Notes: generated by a model from the sequence alone, not told the origin. A stretch of 64,000 bases of DNA from Hymenobacter pini (GCF_020421205.1 NZ_JAIZZH010000003.1:682001-746000); one strand, 5' to 3'; numbered from the stretch's first letter, positions 9,226-18,683 are shown. Numbers and translations: made by a program.

Positions 9226-10140
9226 TTACTGCAATACTGGCGTTACGGTGTAGCCCTGCTGGCGCAGCAGGTTGAGTACGCCTTGGGTGCCGCCCAAGTG
9301 AGCCGCGCCTACAGCGAAAAACGTGGGTTGCGCGGCGGCCTGCTTCTCGATGCGGGCAATCCACTGCTGGTTGCGGCCGTCGAGCAGTAACTGCTCATAC
9401 TCCTGGAAGCCAAAGCTGCTCTTGTTGCTCACGGTGCGCAGTTCCTCGATATTCTGGGCTTTGTAGAGCGTGAGCATCTGCTGAAACTCCTGCTTGGCTT
9501 CGGCTTCCTTGGTCACCATATCGGCCAGCATCTTGCTCTGCACTGCGTACGGAATCTTATCGAAGAAGCCCATCTGCTCCTGCACAGTTTCCAGGCCGGT
9601 AACTTCCTTATGCTGCTCCTGGGCCAGCTTCACAAAAGTGGTTTCGTAACTGGCTGGGGTGCAGCCCAGCAGGGCCGGGTACATGATGGAGGTTACGATG
9701 AACGGCTTCAGCATACCCAGCTGCGCAATGGGAATACCAGCTTTAGTCTTGAGGTAGTCACCCACGCGGGTATAGTCGGCGGCGGGTAGCAGCTTTTCTA
9801 GGGTCTGGCCGTCGGTCATCATCATACCGGCTTGCATTTCCTGCATCATGGTAGGGCTATCCATGTCCAGCTCCATCACCACCTGCTTACTGCTGCCGAA
9901 GGCCCGCTTCATGGGCTCGGTAACCTGCAAATCCTGGGGGCAGATGAGGTGGATGGTGCCGTAGATGTAGGACGGTTGCGCCAAGCCCTTGCCCGATACT
10001 TCCCACAGCAGCGAGTTGGCCGAAGCTGCCGCGGCCGTCTTATCAGCCGTTTTCGTCTTGATTTTGGTTTTCTGCGCTTGCGTGCTCAGGGAAGTGAGAG
10101 CTAGGGCGCCGGCCAGTAGTAGCGTGCGGAACATAGTCAT
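9226..10140 (-). CDS. TraB/GumN family protein, exported
   Basis: A 304-residue protein with a signal peptide (FRTLLLAGALALTSLSTQA). The family signatures are at both ends: SYIYGTIHLI near residue 58 and FFAVGAAHLGG near 275, followed by GVLNLLRQQGYTV. TraB/GumN proteins share a fold with Tiki-type metalloproteases and ChaN/EreA-like proteins; bacterial members are mostly uncharacterised, and the GxxH motifs fit a metal site. It is transcribed alone, between the sugar dehydrogenase and the spermidine-synthase-like gene. Initiation may be at 10140 or at the second ATG, 10134. Confidence 0.85.
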   Translation of the reverse strand: MTMFRTLLLAGALALTSLSTQAQKTKIKTKTADKTAAAASANSLLWEVSGKGLAQPSYIYGTIHLICPQDLQVTEPMKRAFGSSKQVVMELDMDSPTMMQEMQAGMMMTDGQTLEKLLPAADYTRVGDYLKTKAGIPIAQLGMLKPFIVTSIMYPALLGCTPASYETTFVKLAQEQHKEVTGLETVQEQMGFFDKIPYAVQSKMLADMVTKEAEAKQEFQQMLTLYKAQNIEELRTVSNKSSFGFQEYEQLLLDGRNQQWIARIEKQAAAQPTFFAVGAAHLGGTQGVLNLLRQQGYTVTPVLQ

Positions 10141-10315
10141 CAGCGTAGTGAAATAGAGCGTTGGAGGAATGAAGTACCCAAAGATGCAGGGCCGTACATC
10201 AGCCCGCCAGAATATTGTACCAACGCCGAGCGGCCGCGCCTAAACGCCGCAAACCGGCCCACCAACCGCCGTAGCGGAGGCAGGCCGGTTTGCCTGATGC
10301 TGAAAGCCAAGTAGC

Positions 10316-11653
10316 CTACTGGGCCGCCACGCGCCACAGGGTTTCGGCTGCGTCGTCGGCCACCAGCAACGAGCCGTCGGGTAGTTGCGTGATGCCCACA
10401 GGGCGGCCGTACACTTCCTTATCGTCTTCACTAGCAATAAAGCCGGTCAGGAAATCCTCCATCGGGCCGCTGGGTTTGCCGTTGCTGAAGGGCACGAACA
10501 CCACTTTATACCCCGAGAAGCTGGAGCGGTTCCAGGAGCCGTGCTGCCCAATGAAGGCACCGTTGCGGTACTTCTCCGGAAACTTATTGGCTTTGTAGAA
10601 AGCCAGCCCCAGCGAAGCCGTGTGCGGCCCCAGCGCTACTTCCGGCATCACGGTTTGCTTCACCAAGTCGGGCCGCTCGCCTTTGCGGCGCGGGTCCTCC
10701 TTCTGGCCAAAGTAAGCGTAGGGCCAGCCGTAGAACTTGCCAGGCTGCACGCTGGTCAGGTAGTCGGGCACCAGTTCGTCGCCCAGCTCATCCCGCTCGT
10801 TCACGGCCGTCCAGAGGGTTTGGGAGCCAGGGGCCCAGTCCATGCCCACGGGGTTACGCAAGCCAGCGGCGTACACCTTCTCCCCGCTGCCATCGGGGTT
10901 TATTTCCAGAATATTGGCCCGGCGCTCCTCTTCTTTGATGCCGTGTTCGGCCACGTTCGAGGCCGAGCCTACCGACACGTAGATTTTCTTGCCCCCGGGC
11001 CCGGCCAGCAGATTGCGCGTCCAGTGGTTGTTGTAGCCCCCGGCCGGCAGCGTCAGGATTTTCTCACCTGCCCCGCTGATTTTGGTTTCGCCCGCTTTGT
11101 ACGGGTAGCGCCACACGCCATCGGTGTTGGCCACGTAGAAATTCTCGTCAATCAGCACCATCCCAAACGGCTGGTTTAGCCCTAACAGAAACGTGGTACG
11201 AGTATCCGGCTTGCCATCCTTATTAGTGTCACGCAGCAGCGTGATGCGGTTGGCGCTGCTGGCCCGCAACGATTTGGACGGGTCCAACTCCAGCTGAGCC
11301 GTCACTTTTTCCTTCACGTCGGTGGGCACGGTATTGGCCTCAGCCACCAGCACGTCGCCGTTGGGCAGCACATAGGTGTTGCGCGGGCTCTGAAAGCCGT
11401 CGGCGTATTTGGTTACCACAAAGCCAGCCGGGGCCGTGGGCATTTTGCCGGCGGGCCAGCCAATAACCTTGCTGCGCTTGGTTACCGATTTGGTAGCGTA
11501 AGGCTCGGGCAGATTCACGTTGCTGGCAGCCGTAGCCACAGTATCGGCCGGGGTAGTAGCGGCGGCTTCGGCTTTTTCCTCTTTCGAGGGGCCGCCGCAG
11601 GCCGCCAATAGTGCCAGGCTGGCCCAGGCGGAGGTGGATTTTAAACGATTCAT
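10316..11653 (-). CDS. PQQ-dependent sugar (sorbosone-type) dehydrogenase-like lipoprotein
   Basis: A 445-residue lipoprotein from ATG 11651-11653 (MNRLKSTS), with a lipobox-like SLALLAACGG. The mature part is a six-bladed propeller of the glucose/sorbosone dehydrogenase group; it has GLNQPFGM, AGLRNPVGMDWAPGS, GQHGSWNRS and, near the end, GRPVGITQLPDGSLLVADD. It probably oxidises a sugar or aldose with PQQ on the outer face of a membrane; substrate unknown. A further 24 upstream codons are open but contain a perfect bidirectional terminator (11669-11714), so they are excluded. A second, unrelated-in-detail member is at 31871. Confidence 0.87.
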   Translation of the reverse strand: MNRLKSTSAWASLALLAACGGPSKEEKAEAAATTPADTVATAASNVNLPEPYATKSVTKRSKVIGWPAGKMPTAPAGFVVTKYADGFQSPRNTYVLPNGDVLVAEANTVPTDVKEKVTAQLELDPSKSLRASSANRITLLRDTNKDGKPDTRTTFLLGLNQPFGMVLIDENFYVANTDGVWRYPYKAGETKISGAGEKILTLPAGGYNNHWTRNLLAGPGGKKIYVSVGSASNVAEHGIKEEERRANILEINPDGSGEKVYAAGLRNPVGMDWAPGSQTLWTAVNERDELGDELVPDYLTSVQPGKFYGWPYAYFGQKEDPRRKGERPDLVKQTVMPEVALGPHTASLGLAFYKANKFPEKYRNGAFIGQHGSWNRSSFSGYKVVFVPFSNGKPSGPMEDFLTGFIASEDDKEVYGRPVGITQLPDGSLLVADDAAETLWRVAAQ

Positions 11654-11668
11654 GGAGGTGGTGATTGG

Positions 11669-11714
11669 GTACAAGAAAAGGCCGAACCATGTGATGGTCC
11701 GGCCTTTTCTTGTA
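11669..11714. terminator. Perfect bidirectional terminator
   Basis: Stem arms GTACAAGAAAAGGCCG and CGGCCTTTTCTTGTAC are perfect complements. It lies just past the phosphosulfolactate synthase stop (minus strand) and upstream of the dehydrogenase start, where it shields one from the other. Confidence 0.85.
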
Positions 11715-11744
11715 CTTAGTTTCACCTGTTCAGGTTAGCACTTC

Positions 11745-12578
11745 CTAGCCACGGGGCATGGAGGTACCAGGTTTGCCCTGGGCTTTGGGCTCGGGCTTGA
11801 ACATTTCATCCACGTTTTCTAGGTCCAGGAAATCCAAGAAGGTGTCGCCGCGCAGGCCCAACCGGATGGTTTCCAGGCTGATGATTTCGTTGGGCGCAAT
11901 GTTGCCCAGGTTCACGTTGGGTCCCAGCAGCTTGATAAACCATACTTGCTGCGCTTTCTGGGGCGCTTCCCAAATGATTTTCTCAAACGGAATCTGGGTC
12001 AGGATTTCCTCCACCAGCCCCGAGCGTACCTCGCCGGTGCTCCGGAACAGGCCCACGTTGCCAGCCTCCCGGGCCTCGCCAATTACCTTTACGGCACCGG
12101 CTTCCAGCTCGGTTTTCATCTGCGAAATCCACTTGTAGGGCGGAATAATCTTCTCGGCGTCCTTGGAGCCTACTTCGCTCAGCACCTTCACATCCTGCGA
12201 CAGGGTGCGGATGAACTCCAGCTTCTTGTCGTGGTTCAGGTCCAGGGAGCCATCCGATACCTCGGCGTATTCCATCCCAAACTCCTGCAGCAGGCGGCGG
12301 TAATCATCGAACTGGTTGCGGATGATAAACGCCTCAAACAACGTTCCGCCGAAGTATACCGGAATACCAGCCTCCTTGTACACGGCCAGCTTGCGCTTCA
12401 AATTGGGGTTCACGTAGGAAGTGGCCCAGCCCAGCTTCACGATATCCGTGTACTCGGCTCCCACTTCCAGAAAATCCTCTACTTCCCGCACGCTCAGGCC
12501 TTTGTCCATTACCATGGTGAAGCCTTGTTCGCGGGGTTTCTGCGTCCGCTCGGGAAGTTGATTAAGCGTGTAGTTCAT
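11745..12578 (-). CDS. comA: Phosphosulfolactate synthase (ComA family)
   Basis: Predicted to add sulfite to phosphoenolpyruvate to give phosphosulfolactate. From ATG 12576-12578 (MNYTLNQL) it is 277 residues, matching the family. Recognisable stretches are the KLGWATSYVNPNLKRKL region, the YFGGTLFEAF strand, FGMEYAEVSDGSL, KVLSEVGSKDA, VKVIGEARE and GPNVNLGNI, which belong to a TIM-barrel. In methanogens this step starts coenzyme M synthesis; in Bacteroidota its role may be sulfolactate or cysteate supply for sulfonolipids. No comB or comC partner is nearby. The 47 upstream codons of open frame are judged untranslated. Confidence 0.85.
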   Translation of the reverse strand: MNYTLNQLPERTQKPREQGFTMVMDKGLSVREVEDFLEVGAEYTDIVKLGWATSYVNPNLKRKLAVYKEAGIPVYFGGTLFEAFIIRNQFDDYRRLLQEFGMEYAEVSDGSLDLNHDKKLEFIRTLSQDVKVLSEVGSKDAEKIIPPYKWISQMKTELEAGAVKVIGEAREAGNVGLFRSTGEVRSGLVEEILTQIPFEKIIWEAPQKAQQVWFIKLLGPNVNLGNIAPNEIISLETIRLGLRGDTFLDFLDLENVDEMFKPEPKAQGKPGTSMPRG

Positions 12579-12720
12579 AGTTGGAGACTTAGAGACTTGG
12601 GACATCAGACAGGCATAGCTTGCAGCCAGCCGCCCCGCCCGGAAAAACAACGGCCGTAAAAGTACGCCCGAATTCTGTAAGGCACTCGCACGGTAAGCCA
12701 AAGGCGGCAAGCTCAACAAA

Positions 12721-12764
12721 AAAGTCCTGCTGCGGGCCAGTCAGGTGGCTCACAGCAGGACTTT
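12721..12764. terminator. Terminator after the TPR gene
   Basis: Arms AAAGTCCTGCTG and CAGCAGGACTTT are perfect complements with an A/T-rich flank on both sides. It ends the minus-strand TPR transcript and lies ahead of the phosphosulfolactate synthase. Confidence 0.8.
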
Positions 12765-12784
12765 CTTCTTCAATCGTACCCTTC

Positions 12785-14188
12785 TTATTTGCGGTACTGA
12801 TCAATCAGGCGGGCCAGAGCCTTCTGCGACTCCAACTCGGGGAAGTACTCGAACAGCAACCGATGCTTGTCAAAGTCCAGCGTCAGGGCATTTTCCAGGC
12901 ACTGGTAGGCTTCCCGGTAGCGGCCGGCGGCCAGCAGGTAGGCGCACAGGCGGTAGTGCAGCTCCGCCTCCATTGGCTGAATTTCCACTGCATTGCGCAT
13001 CAGGTCAATGGCGCCATCGAAATTTCCCTGCTCATACAGCAGAATGCTCCAGTTTAGCCACGCGTCCTTGTTATCAGGCGCTACTTCAGTGGCCTTTTCA
13101 TAAGCCTCCACCGCCGATACGATGTTGCCAATCTGGTACTCGGCCGCGGCCAGGGCCAGCCAGTATTCAATGCTTTCCTGGTACAGACTCACGGCCTTCC
13201 GGAAGAAGTGAATGGCCTCGAAGTACCGCTCCTGCACATTCATCACGATGCCGATACCAAACCACGCCTCGTCCATTTCGGGGTCCAGGTCGATGGAGCG
13301 TTGGTAGAACCGACGGGCCTGGTCCCATTCAGCCATTTTCTCGTGGCACTCGCCAATGTTGCACAGGGCCTCAGGCGTCGGCTGGCCTTCGGGGTAGCTC
13401 AGTTCAAACTCGCCGATGGCCTCCCGGTACCGCTCCATGTTCACGTAGGTGCTGGCCAAGTAGCCGTGGGCTTCGTACAGCTTCGCGTCGATGAGAATGG
13501 CATACTCAAAGGCACTAACGGCGTCCTCGAGTTTGCCAGCCCGGAAATAAGCCTGCCCCAAGTTATACCAAGCAATGGCCGAGTACGGGTCCTCGTCGGT
13601 GAAACGGCGGAAGAACTCCAGGTTTTTCTCCAGCCGCTCGCTCACCTCCAGGCAATACAGCAGTTCCTGCACGGCCACGTCGTTATCGGGGTTCAGGCGC
13701 AGGCTTTGCTTGTAGTACTTGGCGGCACTCTTGAATTTCTGCCAGCTCTGGTAGGCCAAGCCTAGGTTGAAGAAAATATCGTCCCGGTCCTGCGCCCGCT
13801 CGGCAGCTTGTTGAAAAAAGGCTACAGCCTCGGCAAAATCACCCTTTTGCGTGGCAATAATGCCGCGCGTAACGGCCACGTCGGGGTTATCGGGGTCTAG
13901 TTGGGCGACGTTTTCAATCTGGGTGCTGGCGGCGGCGTATTCACCCTTCATGGCTAGCACCTGCGAGCGGTCAATGAGCAGCTCCGTGCTGAACGGATAC
14001 TGCGCAATGGCCGCCTCACAGGCCTGCAGAGCCTTATCGTACTGGGTAGAAGATGTATAGTGGTCGATGATATTCTCAAAATCGGCCAGATCAAAAAACA
14101 CGGGCTCGTTGTGGGCTACCATCTGCTCGAAGCGGCGTACGGTGGCCAGCACTTCGTCCCGGTCCTCAAAATTCTCGTTCATTCTCAT
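12785..14188 (-). CDS. Tetratricopeptide repeat protein
   Basis: A 467-residue protein built almost wholly of TPR units. They repeat from about residue 36 to 450, with typical A..Y...G patterns such as AWYNLGQAYFRAGKLEDAVSAFEYA and AWLNWSILLYEQGNFDGAIDL. There is no signal peptide or membrane segment, so it is probably a cytosolic scaffold. Its partner is unknown. It follows the exopolysaccharide-control genes on the same strand after about 165 bases and might be co-transcribed with them, but no motif ties it to that function. Confidence 0.85.
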   Translation of the reverse strand: MRMNENFEDRDEVLATVRRFEQMVAHNEPVFFDLADFENIIDHYTSSTQYDKALQACEAAIAQYPFSTELLIDRSQVLAMKGEYAAASTQIENVAQLDPDNPDVAVTRGIIATQKGDFAEAVAFFQQAAERAQDRDDIFFNLGLAYQSWQKFKSAAKYYKQSLRLNPDNDVAVQELLYCLEVSERLEKNLEFFRRFTDEDPYSAIAWYNLGQAYFRAGKLEDAVSAFEYAILIDAKLYEAHGYLASTYVNMERYREAIGEFELSYPEGQPTPEALCNIGECHEKMAEWDQARRFYQRSIDLDPEMDEAWFGIGIVMNVQERYFEAIHFFRKAVSLYQESIEYWLALAAAEYQIGNIVSAVEAYEKATEVAPDNKDAWLNWSILLYEQGNFDGAIDLMRNAVEIQPMEAELHYRLCAYLLAAGRYREAYQCLENALTLDFDKHRLLFEYFPELESQKALARLIDQYRK

Positions 14189-14354
14189 GCGGCAACAGTC
14201 GACGCAAAGCTGCCAGAACGGCAGGCTCCGCGGGTAGGCAAGCTGGTTTCAGCCTCAGAAACCGGCTTTGCCCTTAATATACAACAACCACACCGGACGC
14301 GGATGGGTTCGGAAAGAGTAATTGCTGGGCTGGTAGGCGCGCCTCAACCAGCAA

Positions 14355-15356
14355 TCATCCCGCTGCCACCTTACTCTTCAGTTCCTGGCAGCACCAGCGG
14401 ATTGTTTCCGACAAAGGTCGGAAGTTGCGGCCCAATTCCCGCTGAATTTTATCGGTGCGGTACTCCACCGGCCGCCGGCCGGCCCGGGCAGTGTCCTTGG
14501 TAATCAGGGGCCGGGCCCCGGTGAGCACCGAGCGCACGTGCTCCAACCGCCAGATGGTTTCAGCCGCCCACTCCGGCACAGCCACCGAGGGCGGACGCTT
14601 CTGAAAGCAGTCGGCCGCCTGGCTGAGGAACTCGTGCAGGGGCAGGCTGCCCGCGTTCAGCACGTACCGCTCCCCGCTGATAGTGGTATCCAGCGTCAGG
14701 TGTAGCAAGGCATCAACCACATCCCGCACATCTACTAAGTTGATATTGCCGGGTGTGTAAAACCAGTGCTCATCGTAGGCGTAGCGAAACAGACGCGTGC
14801 TACTCTGCTGCCAGTTGGCGGGCCCCAGAATGACCGATGGGTTCACCATGACAGCCTGCAGCCCCTCGCTTACTCCCCGCCATACTTCCAACTCACCCAA
14901 GTACTTGGAAGTAGCGTAGGCATTATGCTCGGCTCCTAAGTCCCATTTCGCTTGCTCATCAAGGATAATGGGTTGCTGGAGACTTGTAGTGTGAGCCGTA
15001 GCTCCACCGCCCAGGGCCGCCACCGACGATACTACTCCCAACCTAATTCCGGGGCGTTCCAAGCAGGCATCTACCACATTGGCCGTACCCTCCACGTTTA
15101 CCCGCAGCAACTCCTCTTCATCCTGCGGGGCATACGAAACCAGCCCGGCACAGTGCAATACGTGTGTTACACCATCCAGCATCTGCCGCAGCCCCAGCGC
15201 ATCCCGAATATCACCCTGCACCCATTCTACGGCCTCAGTAGCCGGAATCTGCGGAACCTGCTTCCGATAAAGCGCCCGCACCGGCAGGCCGCGCGCTACC
15301 ATTTCTCTGAGCAAAAAACTCCCCACCAATCCACTCCCGCCGGTAACGAAGATCAT
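14355..15356 (-). CDS. NAD-dependent epimerase/dehydratase family protein
   Basis: A 333-residue extended short-chain dehydrogenase. The Rossmann loop is VTGGSGLVGSFLL at residues 4-16 and the catalytic YATSKYLGE gives the YxxxK pair; VLHCAGLVSY is the third family strand. It looks closest to dihydroflavonol-reductase/3-beta-HSD-type members, which modify sugars or other alcohols. Last gene of a four-gene run (Wza-type, Wzc-type, PHP phosphatase, this one) with a 33-base gap to the gene before it, so a role in surface polysaccharide is plausible but not shown. Confidence 0.82.
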   Translation of the reverse strand: MIFVTGGSGLVGSFLLREMVARGLPVRALYRKQVPQIPATEAVEWVQGDIRDALGLRQMLDGVTHVLHCAGLVSYAPQDEEELLRVNVEGTANVVDACLERPGIRLGVVSSVAALGGGATAHTTSLQQPIILDEQAKWDLGAEHNAYATSKYLGELEVWRGVSEGLQAVMVNPSVILGPANWQQSSTRLFRYAYDEHWFYTPGNINLVDVRDVVDALLHLTLDTTISGERYVLNAGSLPLHEFLSQAADCFQKRPPSVAVPEWAAETIWRLEHVRSVLTGARPLITKDTARAGRRPVEYRTDKIQRELGRNFRPLSETIRWCCQELKSKVAAG

Positions 15357-15389
15357 AGCATTCTAAGTGACGAGGTAGTAAACGGCCAA

Positions 15390-16154
15390 TCAGAGCGTGT
15401 TGTTGAGCAGTGGCAGAGCCAGCACTTTGCTGAGGTAGGGCGTACTCAGCACCTTGGTGCGAATACTTTCCAGATGCTTGGAGGTGTGCGCATCAGTGCC
15501 CAGCAGATCCACCATTTCCGCGTCTACCAGTTTCTCGGCTACCCGTTTGGCCCCGGCCGAATAATAGCCTACCAAGGAATTGAGATTTACCTGCAGCAAC
15601 ACGCCCATTTCCCGAATCCTGAGTAGCTCCTCAAACCGGCCATACAGGTAGGTGTAGCGCTCCGGGTGGGCCAGTACCGGCTGGTAGCCGGCCGCCTTCA
15701 GGTTGAAAACCGTTTCGGCCAGGTTAAAGGGCTCGTTGATGTAGGAGGTTTCAACAAGCACCATCCGCCGGTCGCCACCGAAGCTCAGCAGCTCCTCCTC
15801 ACGCTCTAAACGCGGCCCAAAACTCTCATCCAGGTAATATTCCGCAGCGCAGGCCAACTCTACGCCACCCAGCCCGGCGGCATTGGCAGCCTGCCGCATT
15901 ACTGCCAGGGCGGCCCTTATGCCTTCCGGCGTGTTGCGGTAAAAGTCGCCCATGATGTGGGGCGTCATGATCAGCTTGCGGTAGCCCAGTTCCTGCAGCT
16001 GCCGCAGCATCTCAACTGACTGCTCCACGGTTTCGGCCCCATCATCCAAGCCGGGCAGCAGATGGGAATGCATATCCACCCCCAGCATACCCAAGGATGC
16101 AGGGGGGGCAGCGGAAGTTTCCCGGCTACCAAACAGCTTCTGAAAAAAAGACAT
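15390..16154 (-). CDS. PHP-type tyrosine-protein phosphatase (CpsB/YwqE family)
   Basis: A 254-residue manganese-dependent phosphatase. The metal-binding PHP motifs are DMHSHLLPGLDDGAET, MTPHIMG, HPERY and GTDAHTSKH. In Firmicutes, CpsB/YwqE removes phosphate from the tyrosine-rich tail of the partner BY-kinase, which here is encoded 23 bases upstream with an unusually long tyrosine tail; the same pairing is expected. ATG 16152-16154 is chosen; another ATG two codons upstream is possible. Cytosolic. Confidence 0.92.
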   Translation of the reverse strand: MSFFQKLFGSRETSAAPPASLGMLGVDMHSHLLPGLDDGAETVEQSVEMLRQLQELGYRKLIMTPHIMGDFYRNTPEGIRAALAVMRQAANAAGLGGVELACAAEYYLDESFGPRLEREEELLSFGGDRRMVLVETSYINEPFNLAETVFNLKAAGYQPVLAHPERYTYLYGRFEELLRIREMGVLLQVNLNSLVGYYSAGAKRVAEKLVDAEMVDLLGTDAHTSKHLESIRTKVLSTPYLSKVLALPLLNNTL

Positions 16155-16177
16155 ATGCAAGCAGCCGTCAGCGAGGC

Positions 16178-18640
16178 TTAGGAGAAGCGCTTACGCAGGC
16201 GGTTTACTATTCCTTTTTGGACCGGGGTATCCTCGTAGTACCCCTGCCCATAGCCATACCCGTAGCCGTAGCCATACCCGTAGCCGTAGCCGTAGCCCCC
16301 AGTCGTTTTGGCATCGTTCAGCACGGTGGTTAGCTTGGTAAAGCCATTTACCCGCATCAGCTTGTTGATGTTTTTCAGGAACGACTTTTTAGAGTAGTTG
16401 GCCCGGACGATATAAATCGGCACATCTGCTTTCCGCATAATGAGGATGCCGTCCGTTACCAGTCCTACGGGCGGCGTATCAATCATTACCACATCGTAGT
16501 GCTCATGCAACTGGCTGATAAGCTCATCGAACCGGGGACTCAGGATCAGCTCGGATGGGTTGGGCGGGGTAGGGCCGGCCGAGATAAAGTCCAGCGTTGG
16601 CAGACTGGTATGCTGCACGCATTCCTGCCAGGTATGCCGCTCAATCAGAATTGTGCTGACCCCTTTGATATTCTCCGCGTCAAACGCCAGGTTCACCTTG
16701 GGCTTGCGCATATCGAGGTCTAGTACAATTACCCGTTGGTCGGAAGCTGCAATGATACCGGCCAGGTTCACCGTTACAAAGGTTTTTCCTTCGCCGCTAA
16801 TAGTGGATGTAATGGAAATCAGGCGCTTCTTCTTGGAGCTGGCCATGAACTCCAGGTTGGTCCGGATAGAGCGGATTGCCTCAGAAATAGCCGACTTGGG
16901 GTTGCGGTCCACTACCAGCTTGGATACCGCCATTTTCTCCTTTTCGTAGGTCGGAATTACGCCTAGCACCGCAGCGCCGGTATTGCGCTCCAGCTCCCGA
17001 ATGCTGGTAACCGTATTGTGCATGAGGTAGCGCACGGCAATCAAGCCTAAGCCGAGCAGAATACCCGCGGCCAGGCCAATGGCATAAATCATGGGCTTGA
17101 CCGGCGAGATGCGCTCCGCTACGCTGGCTGGCGACAGAATCTGAAAGTCGGCCGTGGCCCCGGCCATGGAAATGCCGTACTGAATCTTCCGGTCCATCAT
17201 GGTCAGGTTGTACTTCTCGTACAGCTCTAACGGCCGCTGCAAGCGGGCCTGTTCCGTTTGCTTTTCGGGTAGCTGACGCAGGCGGCCTTCCAGTTCGGCC
17301 CGCTTGGCATCGAATTTGGCCAGTTGCTTTTGTGCCAGCTGCACATCACGGCGCAGCAACTGCCGCACAATTTTTTTCAGATCAGCAATGGTCTGCTCCT
17401 TGGTCTGCATAGCCGTAGTGGCCCCCGGCTGGTAGGAAAGCAGCGCCCGTTTCAGGTCAAGCTGCGCGTCGCTGAGCTCTTGAATGCGGGATGCCAGCTG
17501 CGCATCTTTCACCTCTGCCAGGGCCGGAATACTTTGCAGCACATCTCCGTCAGCCCGATTCGTAATCTGCTCCTGCTCAACAAGCTTTGCCAGCTCACCA
17601 AGCATATCAATCTGCTCCTGAACCTTCTCCCGCTCTACTTCCTGCGCCTGTAACAGGCCCATTATCAGGCCCACGTCGCCCTTCACGTCGTAGGTGCCAT
17701 TCCGCTTCACGAAGGCCTGCATATTCTCCTCCGCCTGGCTCAGCTTCTGGTTGTTTTCACCCAGTTGCTCATTAATATAGCTCATGGCACGCGTTGCCTG
17801 CTCCTGCTTGCGCAGCAGCTTCTCCACCAAGTACACCGAGTCTATCTTATTCACAATTGCCCGGGCTTTAAGCGGGTTCTCATCTGTGAAGGAAATACCG
17901 ATTGTATTGGCATCCATGTTCACAATATCAACCAGCAGGTTCTTGTTGAAGTAGGCATTGAGTGCCCCGTTGCTGTTGATCGTAAATGAGTATTCCCCTT
18001 CCTGGGAGCTGGCCTCCGTTGGCTGGTTCAGCACCAGGCGCATGCGGAAACCGGCGGCATTGAACGGAGTGCCCACGGTGTGCTCCGTGGTTTGGCCGCC
18101 CAGCTGCTCAGGCAATACCAGCTTAAACGTATTGGCACTGATGAACTGTACACCAATCTTTTGGTCGTACGCTGCATCAGCCAGCGGCTCAAACAGAATA
18201 CGAAACGGCGAGTTACCGTAGAGCTCCGTCTCCAGCACGGTACCTTGCACGTAATAGTTCACCCCTAAATCCAGCGAGTCTTTCAACCGCCGGTAGATAA
18301 TGTCGGATTTGATAAGCTCTATCTCACCCGACAGCTTGTTCAGGTTCTGCTTTTGCTCTACGGCACCGCCCAACGCCTCCAGGCCCAGAACTCCCGCCTC
18401 CGTTTTCTCATCAATTTTGATGGTGGAGGTTGACTTGTAGACCGAAGGCGTGTAGCGCAGAACCAGCCAAGATGCTGTGACGCCCAAGATAATCAGCAGC
18501 ACCATCCAGGGCAGGCTCTTGCGGGCAACCGCTAGGAGCGTGGTTAAGTCCAGGCCCCCTCCGTCATCTTCGTTTTCGGCTTCGGCGCCGCCACTGTTGC
18601 GGATAAGCTCTTCAAGTTCAGCGTCTTCGTTTGCCGCCAT
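16178..18640 (-). CDS. Wzc-type chain-length regulator and BY-kinase
   Basis: An 820-residue inner-membrane polysaccharide co-polymerase fused to a bacterial tyrosine kinase. Order: membrane segment near residue 35-60, long periplasmic coiled-coil Wzz/GNVR region, second membrane segment near 520-540 (AIGLAAGILLGLGLIAV), then the kinase with Walker A SGEGKTFVTVNL, Walker A' VLDLDMRKPK and Walker B VVMIDTPPVGLVTDG. The C-terminal tail is eight Gly-Tyr pairs then GQGYYED, the autophosphorylation cluster. It controls export and chain length with the Wza-type protein encoded 44 bases upstream and the phosphatase downstream. No glycosyltransferases follow. Confidence 0.95.
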   Translation of the reverse strand: MAANEDAELEELIRNSGGAEAENEDDGGGLDLTTLLAVARKSLPWMVLLIILGVTASWLVLRYTPSVYKSTSTIKIDEKTEAGVLGLEALGGAVEQKQNLNKLSGEIELIKSDIIYRRLKDSLDLGVNYYVQGTVLETELYGNSPFRILFEPLADAAYDQKIGVQFISANTFKLVLPEQLGGQTTEHTVGTPFNAAGFRMRLVLNQPTEASSQEGEYSFTINSNGALNAYFNKNLLVDIVNMDANTIGISFTDENPLKARAIVNKIDSVYLVEKLLRKQEQATRAMSYINEQLGENNQKLSQAEENMQAFVKRNGTYDVKGDVGLIMGLLQAQEVEREKVQEQIDMLGELAKLVEQEQITNRADGDVLQSIPALAEVKDAQLASRIQELSDAQLDLKRALLSYQPGATTAMQTKEQTIADLKKIVRQLLRRDVQLAQKQLAKFDAKRAELEGRLRQLPEKQTEQARLQRPLELYEKYNLTMMDRKIQYGISMAGATADFQILSPASVAERISPVKPMIYAIGLAAGILLGLGLIAVRYLMHNTVTSIRELERNTGAAVLGVIPTYEKEKMAVSKLVVDRNPKSAISEAIRSIRTNLEFMASSKKKRLISITSTISGEGKTFVTVNLAGIIAASDQRVIVLDLDMRKPKVNLAFDAENIKGVSTILIERHTWQECVQHTSLPTLDFISAGPTPPNPSELILSPRFDELISQLHEHYDVVMIDTPPVGLVTDGILIMRKADVPIYIVRANYSKKSFLKNINKLMRVNGFTKLTTVLNDAKTTGGYGYGYGYGYGYGYGYGQGYYEDTPVQKGIVNRLRKRFS
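16250..16297 (-). repeat. Hexanucleotide repeat coding the Gly-Tyr tail of the BY-kinase
   Basis: Eight in-frame copies of GGNTAY, written on the plus strand as alternating GTAGCC, ATAGCC and ATACCC units. A gain or loss of one unit changes the tail by exactly one Gly-Tyr pair without a frameshift. Confidence 0.9.
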
Positions 18641-18683
18641 GTATACTGTGGTAATGCAAGAAATGAATGAACCAGGGCCTGCC

